From the NCBI RefSeq assembly GCF_026153205.1, contig NZ_JAPFBW010000014.1:1-64000 (forward strand): a stretch of 64,000 bases of DNA. The letters are read 5' to 3'. Positions 26,881 to 34,846 of this stretch are shown here, in pieces; the stretch's first letter is position 1; every line of letters starts with the position of its first letter. The position numbers and the translations under genes are program-made. The DNA comes from Aquabacterium sp. A7-Y (lineage in GTDB: Bacteria > Pseudomonadota > Gammaproteobacteria > Burkholderiales > Burkholderiaceae_C). The notes beneath the pieces were generated by a model that ran no database searches, was not told where the DNA came from, and worked only from the letters and a program-made list of their open reading frames with translations.

Positions 26881-26942
26881 TGGCTAAGCTCCGTGCTGCG
26901 CACTGCGGTGCGAGCCCCTTCGGGCGGCCGGGCGGGGCTCAT
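26881..26942 (-). repeat. 62-bp coupling repeat, copy E
   Basis: Last of three tandem copies before dctM. It differs from its neighbours near the 3' end: the ribosome-binding site reads GGAGCTTAGCCA and is followed by GTG, the dctM start. The mini-ORF stop TGA lies inside GTGA. Confidence 0.9.
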
Positions 26943-27004
26943 TGGGTAACCTCCGTGCTGCGCACTGCGGTGCGAGCCCCTTCGGGCGGCCGGGCGGGGC
27001 TCAT
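26943..27004 (-). repeat. 62-bp coupling repeat, copy D
   Basis: Middle of the three tandem copies. It ends GGAGGTTACCCA, directly followed by the ATG of copy E. Because 62 is not a multiple of three, the mini-ORFs of successive copies are in different frames, each ending on the start codon of the next. Confidence 0.9.
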
Positions 27005-27066
27005 TCGGTAACCTCCGTGCTGCGCACTGCGGTGCGAGCCCCTTCGGGCGGCCGGGCGGGGCTCAT
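27005..27066 (-). repeat. 62-bp coupling repeat, copy C
   Basis: First of the three tandem copies. Its ATG (27064-27066) overlaps the dctQ stop TGA (27063-27065) in an ATGA, so ribosomes finishing dctQ can restart in the repeat. It ends GGAGGTTACCGA before the ATG of copy D. Confidence 0.9.
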
Positions 27067-27554
27067 CCCGCCACCTCGGGCAGCTCGCGCTGCCTCAGGT
27101 GCCCCCAGGCCTGGTAGAGCGCCACCGCCAGCGTCAGTGCGAAGCCCGGCGCCAGCACGGCGTAGACCACCCACATCGGCAGGCCGAGGATCATCGAGGT
27201 CTCGTGCGACTCCTGCACCGAGACCGCGCCGGCCGCGGTGCGCCAGGCCAGCAGGGCCATCATGGCCGACATCGTCAGCGCGCCCAGGCCGTCCAGCACA
27301 CGCCGGGTGCGGGCGGCGGCGCGCACGGTGAAGAAGTCGACGGTGATGTTGGCGCCGCGCAGCTGGCACCAGGGCAGGCACAGCGAGATGCACAGCGCGA
27401 TGCCGAACTGCGTCAGCTCGACATCGCCAGGTAGGGGCGCTGCCCAGAGGGCTCGACCGACGATGCTCGCGGTCGTGAGGAAAGCAAGGGCACAGGCCGC
27501 GAGGGCACCGGCCAGCGCGAACACCAGCGCCGTCGTGCGCAGGAAGACAAACAT
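27063..27554 (-). CDS. dctQ: TRAP transporter small permease DctQ
   Basis: A 163-residue inner-membrane protein with four hydrophobic segments (first: VFALAGALAACALAFLTTAS), the auxiliary membrane subunit of the TRAP transporter. The ELTQFGIALCISLCLPW segment with acidic residue between helices is typical of DctQ. The start ATG 27554 lies 76 bases after the dctP stop. Its stop overlaps the first repeat copy. Order dctP-dctQ-dctM is standard, but the 186 bases of tandem repeat between Q and M are not. Confidence 0.92.
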   Translation of the reverse strand: MFVFLRTTALVFALAGALAACALAFLTTASIVGRALWAAPLPGDVELTQFGIALCISLCLPWCQLRGANITVDFFTVRAAARTRRVLDGLGALTMSAMMALLAWRTAAGAVSVQESHETSMILGLPMWVVYAVLAPGFALTLAVALYQAWGHLRQRELPEVAG

Positions 27555-27630
27555 GGGGCTCCAGGGCCGGACGCCGGCAGCAGCCGGTGCGCGCCGAAGG
27601 CGAGCACCGCGCCGCGCCGCGCGGCAGGCA

Positions 27631-28662
27631 TCACTTCTTGTACTTCACCAGCAGGTCGCGGGCGTCCTGGAGCATCTGCTTGCCGGGCAGGCCGGCCTTG
27701 TTCATGTTGGACACCCACTCGTCGTACAGCGGCGCGGAGGCCTTGATCCAGTGGTCGAGCTCGGTCGCCGGGATCGTGTAGAAGGTGTTGCCCCGGTCCA
27801 CCGCCGGCTTGCGGCCCACCGCCTGGCTCTCGTCCCAGATCTTGCCCGCGGTGGCCGAGAAGCCAGCCCCGCTGTTGCGGTCGATGATGGCCTTCAGGTC
27901 GGCCGGCAGGCTGTGGTACTTGGCCTGGTTCATCGCCAGGATGAACAGCGCCGAGTACAGCGCCGGCCGCGAGGGCTCGGTCTCCGAGTGGAACTTCACC
28001 ATCTCCTGCAGCTTGACCGAGGGAATCACCTCCCAGGGCAGCAGGAAGCCGTCGATGACCCCCTTGTTGACCGCCTCCGCCACCGCCGGCAGCGGCATCG
28101 CTACCGGGGTCGCGCCCAGTGTCGCCAGCAACTTGTTGGTCATGCGGGTCGGGGCTCGGAACTTCAGGCCCTTCAGGTCCGCCATGGTCTTGACCTGCTT
28201 CTTGCTGGTGTGCAGATAGCCTTCATCGTGCACGCTGAACATCAGCGGCCTGAGGCCCGGGAACTCCTTCTGAGCGTACTTGGCATAGAAGTCCCAGGCG
28301 GCTCGGGCGCCGGCCTCGGCCGAGTTGGTCATGAAGGGCAGCTCGAACACCTCCATGATCGGGAAGCGCCCGGCCGTGTAGCCCGGCAAGGTGAAGGCGA
28401 TGTCGACCACGCCGTCCTTGGCCTGGTCGACCAGCTGCGCCGGCGTGCCGCCCAGCTGCATGGCCGGGAAGATCTGGCACTTCATCCGCTGCTTGGACTC
28501 GGCGGCGATCCTGTCGCACCAGGGCTGCAGCACACGCACCGGCGGCATGGCCTGCGGATTCCAGAAGTGGTGGACCTTCAGCGTGACTTCCTGCGCCGCG
28601 GCGCCGACACTCAGGGCGGCAGCGGCCACGGCCAGGCCGCACAGCTTGAGCAACTTCGTCAT
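27631..28662 (-). CDS. dctP: TRAP transporter substrate-binding protein DctP
   Basis: A 343-residue periplasmic binding protein. Signal peptide MTKLLKLCGLAVAAAALSVG is followed by a cleavage-like AAAQE and the DctP fold: LKVHHFWNPQAMPP at the start and a MTNKLLATLGATPV segment, where an Arg just before (RAPTRM) is the usual carboxylate-binding residue. ATG 28662 is chosen for the signal peptide. It lies downstream of hmgA-fahA on the same strand, so its ligand may be an aromatic or keto acid linked to tyrosine or phenylalanine breakdown; that is inferred from position only. Confidence 0.93.
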   Translation of the reverse strand: MTKLLKLCGLAVAAAALSVGAAAQEVTLKVHHFWNPQAMPPVRVLQPWCDRIAAESKQRMKCQIFPAMQLGGTPAQLVDQAKDGVVDIAFTLPGYTAGRFPIMEVFELPFMTNSAEAGARAAWDFYAKYAQKEFPGLRPLMFSVHDEGYLHTSKKQVKTMADLKGLKFRAPTRMTNKLLATLGATPVAMPLPAVAEAVNKGVIDGFLLPWEVIPSVKLQEMVKFHSETEPSRPALYSALFILAMNQAKYHSLPADLKAIIDRNSGAGFSATAGKIWDESQAVGRKPAVDRGNTFYTIPATELDHWIKASAPLYDEWVSNMNKAGLPGKQMLQDARDLLVKYKK

Positions 28663-28730
28663 GAGGACAAGTCTCCGTCTCGATTTTCTCGGAGGCCCGT
28701 GCGCCTCCGATCTCAGCATCAGGATGCCCA

Positions 28731-28747
28731 GGCCCTCTCCGAGGGCC
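28731..28747. other. stem-loop between fahA and dctP
   Basis: A 7-bp perfect inverted repeat (GGCCCTC / GAGGGCC) with a 3-base loop lies about 30 bases past the fahA stop and before dctP. No T-run follows, so it may act as an mRNA processing or stabilising hairpin within the operon rather than as a terminator. Confidence 0.35.
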
Positions 28748-28774
28748 CCGGCTCGTGCGACCGGAGTCCCTGCC

Positions 28775-30091
28775 TCACCGCTTGCCGGCAGGCAGCACCG
28801 TGCCGGCACAGTCCCCGAATCCAATGCGTCGGAAACCGTCGCGCTGGCACTGGGCTCGCAGGATCACAGTATCTCCATCAGCCAGGAATGTGCGAGTCTC
28901 ACCGTTCGCTAATCGCACCGGCCTTTTTCCTCCGCACGTTAGTTCTAGCAGCGAACCACCCTGCCCGTCCTCCGGGCCGGACTGGGTGCCGGAGCCGAGC
29001 AGGTCACCGGGCTGGAGGTTGCAGCCGTTGACGCTGTGGTGGGCCACCATCTGCGCGACGCTCCAGTAGGCGTCGCGGAAGTTGGACTGCATCAGGCGCT
29101 CCGGTGCCTGACCCGCGGCTGCCATGCTCGAGGTCTGCAGCCAGACCTCCAGTGTGATGTCGATGGCGCCCTGGCGGCGGTTGACTTCGCTGTCCAGGTA
29201 GGACAGTGGCTGCGGGTCCCCGGCGGCGCGGGTCCACGCCGCGCGGAAGGGGGCGAGCGCCTCCATCGTGACGATCCAGGGGGAGATCGTGGAGGCAAAG
29301 TTCTTGGCCAGAAAGGGCCCGAGCGGCTGGTACTCCCAGGCCTGCAGGTCGCGCGCCGACCAGTCGTTGAGCAGCACCAGACCGAACACATGATCCTCGG
29401 CCTGCTCCATCGCGATGGGGCTGCCCAGCGTGTTGCCGGTGGCGATGAAAGCGCCCAGTTCGAGCTCGTAGTCGAGCCGCTTGCTGGGGCCGAACTCCGG
29501 CGTGTCGGCTGTGCCCTTGGTCTGCCCCTGGGGCCGCAGGAAGGACTGGCCGCTCACGCCCAGCGAGGACGAGCGGCCGTGGTAGCCGATCGGCACCCAC
29601 TTGTAGTTGGGCAGCAGCGGGTTGTCGGGGCGGAACAGCTTGCCGACCGCGGTGGCGTGGTGTATGCCGGTGTAGAAGTCCGTGTAGTCGCCGACACGGC
29701 AGGGCATCGCGTGCTCGATGTCGGCCTGGCGCAGCAGCGCCGCCTGCAACGCCGCCTGCGCGGTGCTGCCACTGCGCAGCGCCTCGGACAGCGCGCGGCG
29801 CAATGCGCGGCGAGCATGAGGGCCTTGCGCCATGAAGGCGTTCAGTTCACCGTGCTCGCAGCCCGCGAGCGAGCCCGCCACCTCGCGCGGCAGCAGGCCC
29901 GCATCGCGCGCCGCCAGCAGGTCCACCACATGGTCCCCGATCGCGACGCCGGGGCGGAAGGTTTCGCGGCTGCCGGCGCGGCGGAACACGCCGATCGGCA
30001 GGTTCTGGATCGGGAAATCGGTGGCCGGGTGGTTGGCGCTCTCGACCCAGCTCTGCAAGCCGGCGTCGTGCGTGTCGTCGATCTGGTACAT
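28775..30091 (-). CDS. fahA: fumarylacetoacetase
   Basis: Last step of tyrosine/homogentisate breakdown: hydrolyses fumarylacetoacetate to fumarate and acetoacetate. The 438-residue protein has the FAH N-terminal domain followed by the catalytic mixed-beta domain with DYTDFYTGIHHATAVGKLFR, GYHGRSSS and the metal-binding segment DYELELGAF. QAEDHVFGLVLLNDWSARDLQAWEY is diagnostic. Start ATG 30091 lies two bases after the hmgA stop, so the two genes are cotranscribed. No maleylacetoacetate isomerase gene is seen nearby; it may lie elsewhere or the pathway may use another isomerase. Confidence 0.96.
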   Translation of the reverse strand: MYQIDDTHDAGLQSWVESANHPATDFPIQNLPIGVFRRAGSRETFRPGVAIGDHVVDLLAARDAGLLPREVAGSLAGCEHGELNAFMAQGPHARRALRRALSEALRSGSTAQAALQAALLRQADIEHAMPCRVGDYTDFYTGIHHATAVGKLFRPDNPLLPNYKWVPIGYHGRSSSLGVSGQSFLRPQGQTKGTADTPEFGPSKRLDYELELGAFIATGNTLGSPIAMEQAEDHVFGLVLLNDWSARDLQAWEYQPLGPFLAKNFASTISPWIVTMEALAPFRAAWTRAAGDPQPLSYLDSEVNRRQGAIDITLEVWLQTSSMAAAGQAPERLMQSNFRDAYWSVAQMVAHHSVNGCNLQPGDLLGSGTQSGPEDGQGGSLLELTCGGKRPVRLANGETRTFLADGDTVILRAQCQRDGFRRIGFGDCAGTVLPAGKR

Positions 30092-30093
30092 GT

Positions 30094-31392
30094 TCAGTCC
30101 TTCCTGAAGGAGTTCTGCAAGCCTTGCCAGCATTCCGGATAGGCCGTGTCGAGCGCGCCGCCGTCCATCGCGAACTGCGTCGGCACGAAACGGAAGCGGC
30201 TCTCGAACATGAAGGCCAGCGTGTGGTCCAGCTTGTGCGGCGCGAGCACCGCGGTGCTGGCCTTCTCGAAGGCCTCGGCGTCGGGGCCGTGCGGCACCAT
30301 GCAGTTGTGCAGCGAGGCGCCGCCCGGCTTGAAGCCCTCGGGCTTGGCGTCGTACTGGCCGTAGACCAGGCCCATGAACTCGCTCATCAGGTTGCGGTGA
30401 TACCACGGTGGACGGAAGGTGTCCTCGGCCACCATCCAGCGCGGCGGGAAGATCACGAAGTCGCAGTTGGCGGTGCCCGGCGTGTCCGACGGGGAGGTCA
30501 GCACCGTGAAGATCGACGGATCCGGATGGTCGTGGCTGATCGAGCCTATCGTCATGAAATGCTCGGTGTTGTACTTGCACGGCGTCAGGTTGCCGTGCCA
30601 GGCCACCACGTTGAAGGGTGTCTGCGCCATCGGGGCGCGCCACAGGGCGCCGCCGTACTTCTTGATGAGCTCATAGCCGCCGGCGTCGTGCTCGTAGGCC
30701 GCCACGGGAGCCTGGAAGTCGCGCGCGTTGGCGAGTCCGTTGGAGCCGATCGGGCCCAGCTCCGGCAGGCGGAAGTGGGCGCCGTAGTTCTCGCAGACGT
30801 AGCCCCGCGAAGGACCGTCGGGCAGCTCGACCTTGAAGACCACACCGCGCGGCAGCAAGGCGATCTCGCCCGGCCCGACCTCCAGCACCCCCATCTCCGT
30901 GACGAGGCGCAGCCGACCCTGCTGCGGCACCAGCAGCATCTCGCCGTCGGCGTTGACGAAGGCGCGCCGCTCCATCGAGCGGTTCGCGAGGTAGACGTGG
31001 GCGGCCATGCCGGCCTGGGCTTCGACATCGCCGTTGGCCACCAGGGTGCGCATGCCGTCGACGAAGTCGGTGGGCGCCTCGGGAATCGGAAACGGGCGCC
31101 AGCGCAGCGGCTCGGGCGGCGTGGCGATGCCGCCGGCCGCACCGGTCTTCCACCCCGGCTGGGCATAAGCAGCGTAGCGGCCCGACACCACCGAGGGCTG
31201 GCTGCGGTAGAGCCAGCTGCGGCGGTTCTCGGCACGCGGCGCCGTGAAGGCCGAGCCGGAGATCAGCTCGGGATAGAGGTCGAAGGGCGCGCGCTGCGGG
31301 CTGTTGCGGCCGACCGGCAGCGCACCCGCGACCGCTTCGGTGGCGAACTCGTTGCCGAAGCCGCTCTGGTAGCTCAAGGCGGAATGGCTCAT
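30094..31392 (-). CDS. hmgA: homogentisate 1,2-dioxygenase
   Basis: Fe(II) ring-cleavage enzyme converting homogentisate to maleylacetoacetate (432 residues, normal length). The start [15 protein letters not shown] is the family signature. Iron-ligand segments include [20 protein letters not shown] and SEFMGLV. An agg(a)gtt-like ribosome-binding site lies just before ATG 31392. It is divergent from an IclR regulator, as with HmgR in pseudomonads, and heads the likely operon hmgA-fahA-dctP-dctQ-dctM. Confidence 0.97.
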   Translation of the reverse strand: MSHSALSYQSGFGNEFATEAVAGALPVGRNSPQRAPFDLYPELISGSAFTAPRAENRRSWLYRSQPSVVSGRYAAYAQPGWKTGAAGGIATPPEPLRWRPFPIPEAPTDFVDGMRTLVANGDVEAQAGMAAHVYLANRSMERRAFVNADGEMLLVPQQGRLRLVTEMGVLEVGPGEIALLPRGVVFKVELPDGPSRGYVCENYGAHFRLPELGPIGSNGLANARDFQAPVAAYEHDAGGYELIKKYGGALWRAPMAQTPFNVVAWHGNLTPCKYNTEHFMTIGSISHDHPDPSIFTVLTSPSDTPGTANCDFVIFPPRWMVAEDTFRPPWYHRNLMSEFMGLVYGQYDAKPEGFKPGGASLHNCMVPHGPDAEAFEKASTAVLAPHKLDHTLAFMFESRFRFVPTQFAMDGGALDTAYPECWQGLQNSFRKD

Positions 31393-31650
31393 AAATAACT
31401 CCTCAGGAAGATGCCAGCTTTGCCCCTCTTCTCCTCCAGGCCGGCCTGGGAGGCAAAAGTTTTCGTCGGGCTGCAGCTCATCGGGACGCCAGGCAGACCG
31501 CCGCAGCAGCGGCGGTCCGATTAATCTTTGTCGAAGTAGTTCGTCATAAGCGAATCGTGAGTTGATCTTAGTTAATTGGTTTGCTAATGTCTAATCACGA
31601 AGGGCTCCCCGACGGGCAACCAAGGGAAAACCCCGAGCGCAGCCGGCGGC
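31393..31650. promoter_or_regulatory. hmgA / IclR divergent promoter region
   Basis: A 258-base intergenic region whose right half (about 31515-31600) is clearly more A/T-rich than the surroundings, as expected for divergent promoters. A TTAG...CTAA pair (in TTAGTTAATTGGTTTGCTAA, about 31568-31587) and nearby GTCTAATCACG could form an IclR operator. No perfect palindrome is present. Confidence 0.4.
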
Positions 31651-32529
31651 GTGGCCGCCTTGCGGCATGCTTCGGCCCCTGCACCTGCACAAGCGAGACT
31701 GAGCGTGGACGACGACAACAAGACCGACCGGGACCGCCGCGGCATCCAGAGCGTGGAAGTGGGCGGCCAGCTGCTGCTCGCGCTGGCGCACCACGGGCGT
31801 CCCATGGCCCTCAAGGACTTGGCGCGCGAGGCCGGCATGGTGCCGGCCAAGGCGCATCCCTATCTGGTGAGCTTCGGCAAGCTGGGGCTGATCGAGCAGG
31901 ACGCGACCAGCGGCCGCTACGGCCTCGGGCCGCTGGCCTTGCAACTCGGTCTCATCAGTCTGCAGCAGGCCGATCCGGTGCGGATCGCGACCCCCCTGAT
32001 CGCCGAGCTGGCCCAGCGCATCGGCCACACCGTCGCCATCGCGGTCTGGGGCACCCGCGGTCCCACCATCGTGCGGCTGGAGGAGTCGCCGGCGCCGGTG
32101 CATGTCAGCATGCGGCACGGCACCGTGGTGTCCGTGACCGACACCGCGTCCGGCCGCCTGTTTGCCGCCTACCTGCCGCCCGGGCAGGTCAAGGCGGTGC
32201 TCGAGGACGAGCGGCGCCGCGAGAGGGCCGACCGCGGGCCGCCGTCGCCCGGCATGCCGCGGCCCGAGCCGCTGCCGACCTGGAAGGAATTCGAGCCCCA
32301 GCTGGCCGAGGTGCGCAGCCACGGCATGAGCCGCTCCGAAGGCGCGGTGATCCAGGGCGTGAGCGCGATGTCGGCACCGGTCTTCAACCACACTGGGACG
32401 ATGGTGCTGGCCGTGACGGCCATCGGCCCCTCGGGCCTGTTCGACACCCGCTGGGACGGACTCATCTCGCAGGAACTGCAGCAGTGCGCCCGCACGATCG
32501 GCCAGCGGCTCGGAGAACGCCTGCCTTGA
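31651..32529 (+). CDS. IclR family regulator, probable HmgR
   Basis: A 292-residue regulator with an N-terminal winged helix (LLLALAHHGRPMALKDLAREAGM, then YLVSFGKLGLIEQD) and a C-terminal IclR effector domain. Start ATG 31651 is used; a GTG at 31705 (VDDDNKTDRDR) is an equally plausible start. Divergent from hmgA, it is by position the likely repressor of homogentisate catabolism, as HmgR is in Pseudomonas putida. Its stop lies 15 bases from the convergent stop of another IclR gene, so two members of the same family face each other tail to tail. Confidence 0.85.
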   Translation: MAALRHASAPAPAQARLSVDDDNKTDRDRRGIQSVEVGGQLLLALAHHGRPMALKDLAREAGMVPAKAHPYLVSFGKLGLIEQDATSGRYGLGPLALQLGLISLQQADPVRIATPLIAELAQRIGHTVAIAVWGTRGPTIVRLEESPAPVHVSMRHGTVVSVTDTASGRLFAAYLPPGQVKAVLEDERRRERADRGPPSPGMPRPEPLPTWKEFEPQLAEVRSHGMSRSEGAVIQGVSAMSAPVFNHTGTMVLAVTAIGPSGLFDTRWDGLISQELQQCARTIGQRLGERLP

Positions 32530-32544
32530 AGACGGTGCCGGCCC

Positions 32545-33360
32545 TCAGCTGCGCCCGCCTATCATCCCGCTGATCTGGTTGGCCGCGCCGAGCAGCTTTG
32601 GCAGGAAACGCTCCAGCATCACCACCGGCGGCGTGCGATGCTGCTGGCCGCTGACGTTGATCGCCGCCACCACCTCGCCGTGCCGCCCGCGGATGGGGGC
32701 AGCCAGCGATACCAGCCCCTCCTCCAGCTCTTCCGCCACCAGGGCCCAGCCCTGCAGCCGCGCCTGCTCCACCAGCTCGGTGAGGCGCTTCACGTCGGTG
32801 ACGGTCTTGGGCGTGCGCGGCTCCGGCGGGCTGGCCGCGAGCCGGGCCTGCACAGCGTCCGGCGCCAAACCCGCCAGCAACACCCGGCCCATCGAGGTGC
32901 AGTAGGCCGGCAGCCGGCTGCCCACGCCCAGGTTGATCGCCATGATCTTGTGGGTCGGGACGCGCAGCACATACACGATGTCGCTGGCGTCGAGTACCGC
33001 GGCCGAGCAGGACTCCTTGATCTGCTGCACCAGGTTTTCCATCACCGGCTCGGCCAGGTTCCACAAGGGCAGCGAGCTGAGATAGGCAAACCCGAGGTCC
33101 AGGATCTTGGGCGTGAGCCGGAACAGCCGGCCCTCGGCCTCCACGTAACCCAAGTGCTGTAGCGTGTGCAGGATGCGACGCGCGCCGGCGCGCGTCAGCC
33201 CGGCGCGCTCGGCCACTTCGGTGATGGTTTGGGCGGGCGCCTCCGCGCTGAAGGTGCGCACCACGGACAAGCCGCGGGCGAAAGACTGCACATAGCTGTC
33301 GCCCGGCTCTTGCCGTGCGGGCGGGGCGCCGCCCGGGGCCGGGCTTGAGGGGTCTTGCAT
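32545..33360 (-). CDS. IclR family regulator of PcaR/PobR type
   Basis: A 271-residue regulator whose sequence (YVQSFARGLSVVRTF, GLTRAGARRILHTLQHLGYV, GSRLPAYCTSMGRVLLA) is typical of the PcaR/PcaU/PobR branch controlling protocatechuate and 4-hydroxybenzoate catabolism. The helix-turn-helix is at about residues 42-75 and the effector domain follows. It is divergent from pcaI, and the 87-base gap holds a perfect palindrome (33375-33408), the probable operator. It appears intact even though pcaJ and pcaF next door are broken. Confidence 0.9.
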   Translation of the reverse strand: MQDPSSPAPGGAPPARQEPGDSYVQSFARGLSVVRTFSAEAPAQTITEVAERAGLTRAGARRILHTLQHLGYVEAEGRLFRLTPKILDLGFAYLSSLPLWNLAEPVMENLVQQIKESCSAAVLDASDIVYVLRVPTHKIMAINLGVGSRLPAYCTSMGRVLLAGLAPDAVQARLAASPPEPRTPKTVTDVKRLTELVEQARLQGWALVAEELEEGLVSLAAPIRGRHGEVVAAINVSGQQHRTPPVVMLERFLPKLLGAANQISGMIGGRS

Positions 33361-33374
33361 GAGAGGCTACACTT

Positions 33375-33408
33375 GTTCTTATATTGAACTAGTGTTCAAT
33401 ATAAGAAC
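33375..33408. promoter_or_regulatory. perfect inverted repeat, likely IclR/PcaR operator
   Basis: Two 15-bp arms, GTTCTTATATTGAAC and GTTCAATATAAGAAC, are exact reverse complements separated by TAGT. The A/T-rich element sits midway between the divergent IclR and pcaI genes and is the only such palindrome in this region. IclR-family operators are commonly palindromes of this size. Confidence 0.8.
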
Positions 33409-33447
33409 TTTTCTCGTTCAACTCAAGACCTTGTTCTGCCTCCGCCC

Positions 33448-34149
33448 ATGATCAACAAGATGTGCCCTTCCGTTGAAGCGGCGCTGGCCGACATTCGCGA
33501 CGGCGCCACGGTGATGATCGGCGGCTTCGGCGGCGCGGGCCAGCCCTCCGAGCTGATCGACGGGCTGATCGCGCAGGGGGCGCGCGATTTGACGATCGTG
33601 AACAACAACGCCGGCAACGGCGAGACCGGGTTGGCCGCGCTGCTCAAGGCCGGGCGGGTGCGCAAGATCATCTGCTCGTTCCCGCGCCAGGTCGACTCCC
33701 ACGTGTTCGACGGCCTCTACCGCGCCGGGCGCATCGAACTGGAACTGGTGCCGCAGGGCAACCTGGCTGAGCGCATCCGCGCGGCAGGCGCCGGCATCGG
33801 CGCCTTTTTCACACCCACCGGTTACGGCACGGAACTGGCGCGCGGCAAGGAAACCCGCGAGATCAACGGCCGCATGTACGTGCTGGAGTTGCCTATCCAC
33901 GCCGATGTCGCACTGATCAAGGCCGAGCGCGGCGACCGCTGGGGCAACCTGGTCTACCGCAAGACGGCGCGCAACTTCGGGCCCATCATGGCGAGTGCCG
34001 CCCGGCTCACGGTGGCTTCGGTGTACGAGGTGGTCGAACTCGGCACGCTGGACCCCGAAACGGTGGTGACGCCCGGCCTCTACGTCCGACGGCTGGTGCA
34101 GGTGCCGCGCAGTGCCACTGGCCCGGCCGGCTATCGGCACGCCGCCTGA
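33448..34149 (+). CDS. pcaI: 3-oxoadipate CoA-transferase subunit A
   Basis: Alpha subunit (233 residues) of the enzyme that activates 3-oxoadipate with CoA from succinyl-CoA. It has the CoA-transferase family I signature GGFGGAGQPSELIDGL and the downstream VSNNAGNG-like NNNAGNGETGLAALL. It is intact, but its partner pcaJ, starting ten bases past the stop, carries a frameshift, so a working heteromeric enzyme is unlikely from this locus. It probably belongs to a pcaIJF operon repressed or activated through the 33375-33408 palindrome. Confidence 0.95.
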   Translation: MINKMCPSVEAALADIRDGATVMIGGFGGAGQPSELIDGLIAQGARDLTIVNNNAGNGETGLAALLKAGRVRKIICSFPRQVDSHVFDGLYRAGRIELELVPQGNLAERIRAAGAGIGAFFTPTGYGTELARGKETREINGRMYVLELPIHADVALIKAERGDRWGNLVYRKTARNFGPIMASAARLTVASVYEVVELGTLDPETVVTPGLYVRRLVQVPRSATGPAGYRHAA

Positions 34150-34159
34150 GGAGGCGCCG

Positions 34160-34809
34160 GTGAGCCAGACCCCGAAATGGAGCCGCGACCAGATGGCCGC
34201 GCGGGTGGCGCGCGACATCGAGGACGCATGGTCGTCAACCTCGGCATCGGCCTGCCCACGCGGGTCGCCAACCACCTGCCGGCCGGCCGCGAGGTGGTGC
34301 TGCACAGCGAGAACGGCGTGCTCGGCATGGGCCCGGCCCCGGCCGCGGGCAACGAGGACTTCGACCTCATCAATGCCGGCAAGCAGCCGGTCACGCTGCT
34401 CGACGGCGGCTGCTTTTTCCACCATGCCGACAGCTTCGCGATGATGCGCGGCGGCCACCTGGATGTCTGTGTGCTGGGCGCCTTCCAGGTCGCCGCCAAC
34501 GGCGACCTCGCCAACTGGCACACCGGCGCGGCCGACGCCATCCCGGCGGTCGGCGGCGCGATGGACCTCGCGATCGGGGCCAAGAAGACCTACGTGATGA
34601 TGGAGCACTTGACCAAGGCCGGCGACAGCAAGCTGGTGGAGCGCTGCAGCTACCCGCTCACCGGCATGGCCTGTGTCAGCCGGGTCTATACCGACCTGGC
34701 CGTCATCGACCTCGGCAGCGGCGGGCCCCGAGTGATCGACATCGTCGAAGGACTGGACTTCGACGACCTGCAAGGGCTCACCGCCGTCGCGCTGGTCGAC
34801 GCCCGTTGA
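34160..34809 (+). pseudogene. pcaJ: 3-oxoadipate CoA-transferase subunit B, frameshifted
   Basis: The gene begins with GTG 34160 behind a strong gaggaggc site and reads WSRDQMAARVARDIED in frame, as PcaJ should. At about 34226 one base is missing (GAC GC ATG where GAC GGC ATG is expected). The rest of PcaJ, VVNLGIGLPTRVANHLPAG through VIDIVEGLDFDDLQGL, continues in another frame to the stop at 34809, including the catalytic Glu region HSENGVLGMG. Internal initiation at ATG 34228 would lose the first 23 residues. Either a real null mutation or a sequencing/assembly error; the damage in pcaF next door favours real decay. Confidence 0.88.
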
Positions 34810-34846
34810 GCCCGCCGCTCCCTTACCCTCGCGGACCGGCCTCCTC

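Noticed and set aside
26881-27066. Tandem 62-bp units considered as a CRISPR array
   Set aside because: There are no spacers between units, the units contain start codons and ribosome-binding sites, and no cas genes are present.
26881-27066. The same units considered as classical REP/BIME elements
   Set aside because: They contain short complementary segments, but all copies have one orientation and sit exactly at start codons, unlike REP sequences, which cluster after stop codons in alternating orientation. No REP-associated transposase was seen.
34228-34809. pcaJ treated as an intact gene starting at ATG 34228
   Set aside because: The upstream frame encodes a perfect PcaJ N-terminus with a strong ribosome-binding site, and no site precedes 34228. 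A frameshift explains the data better.
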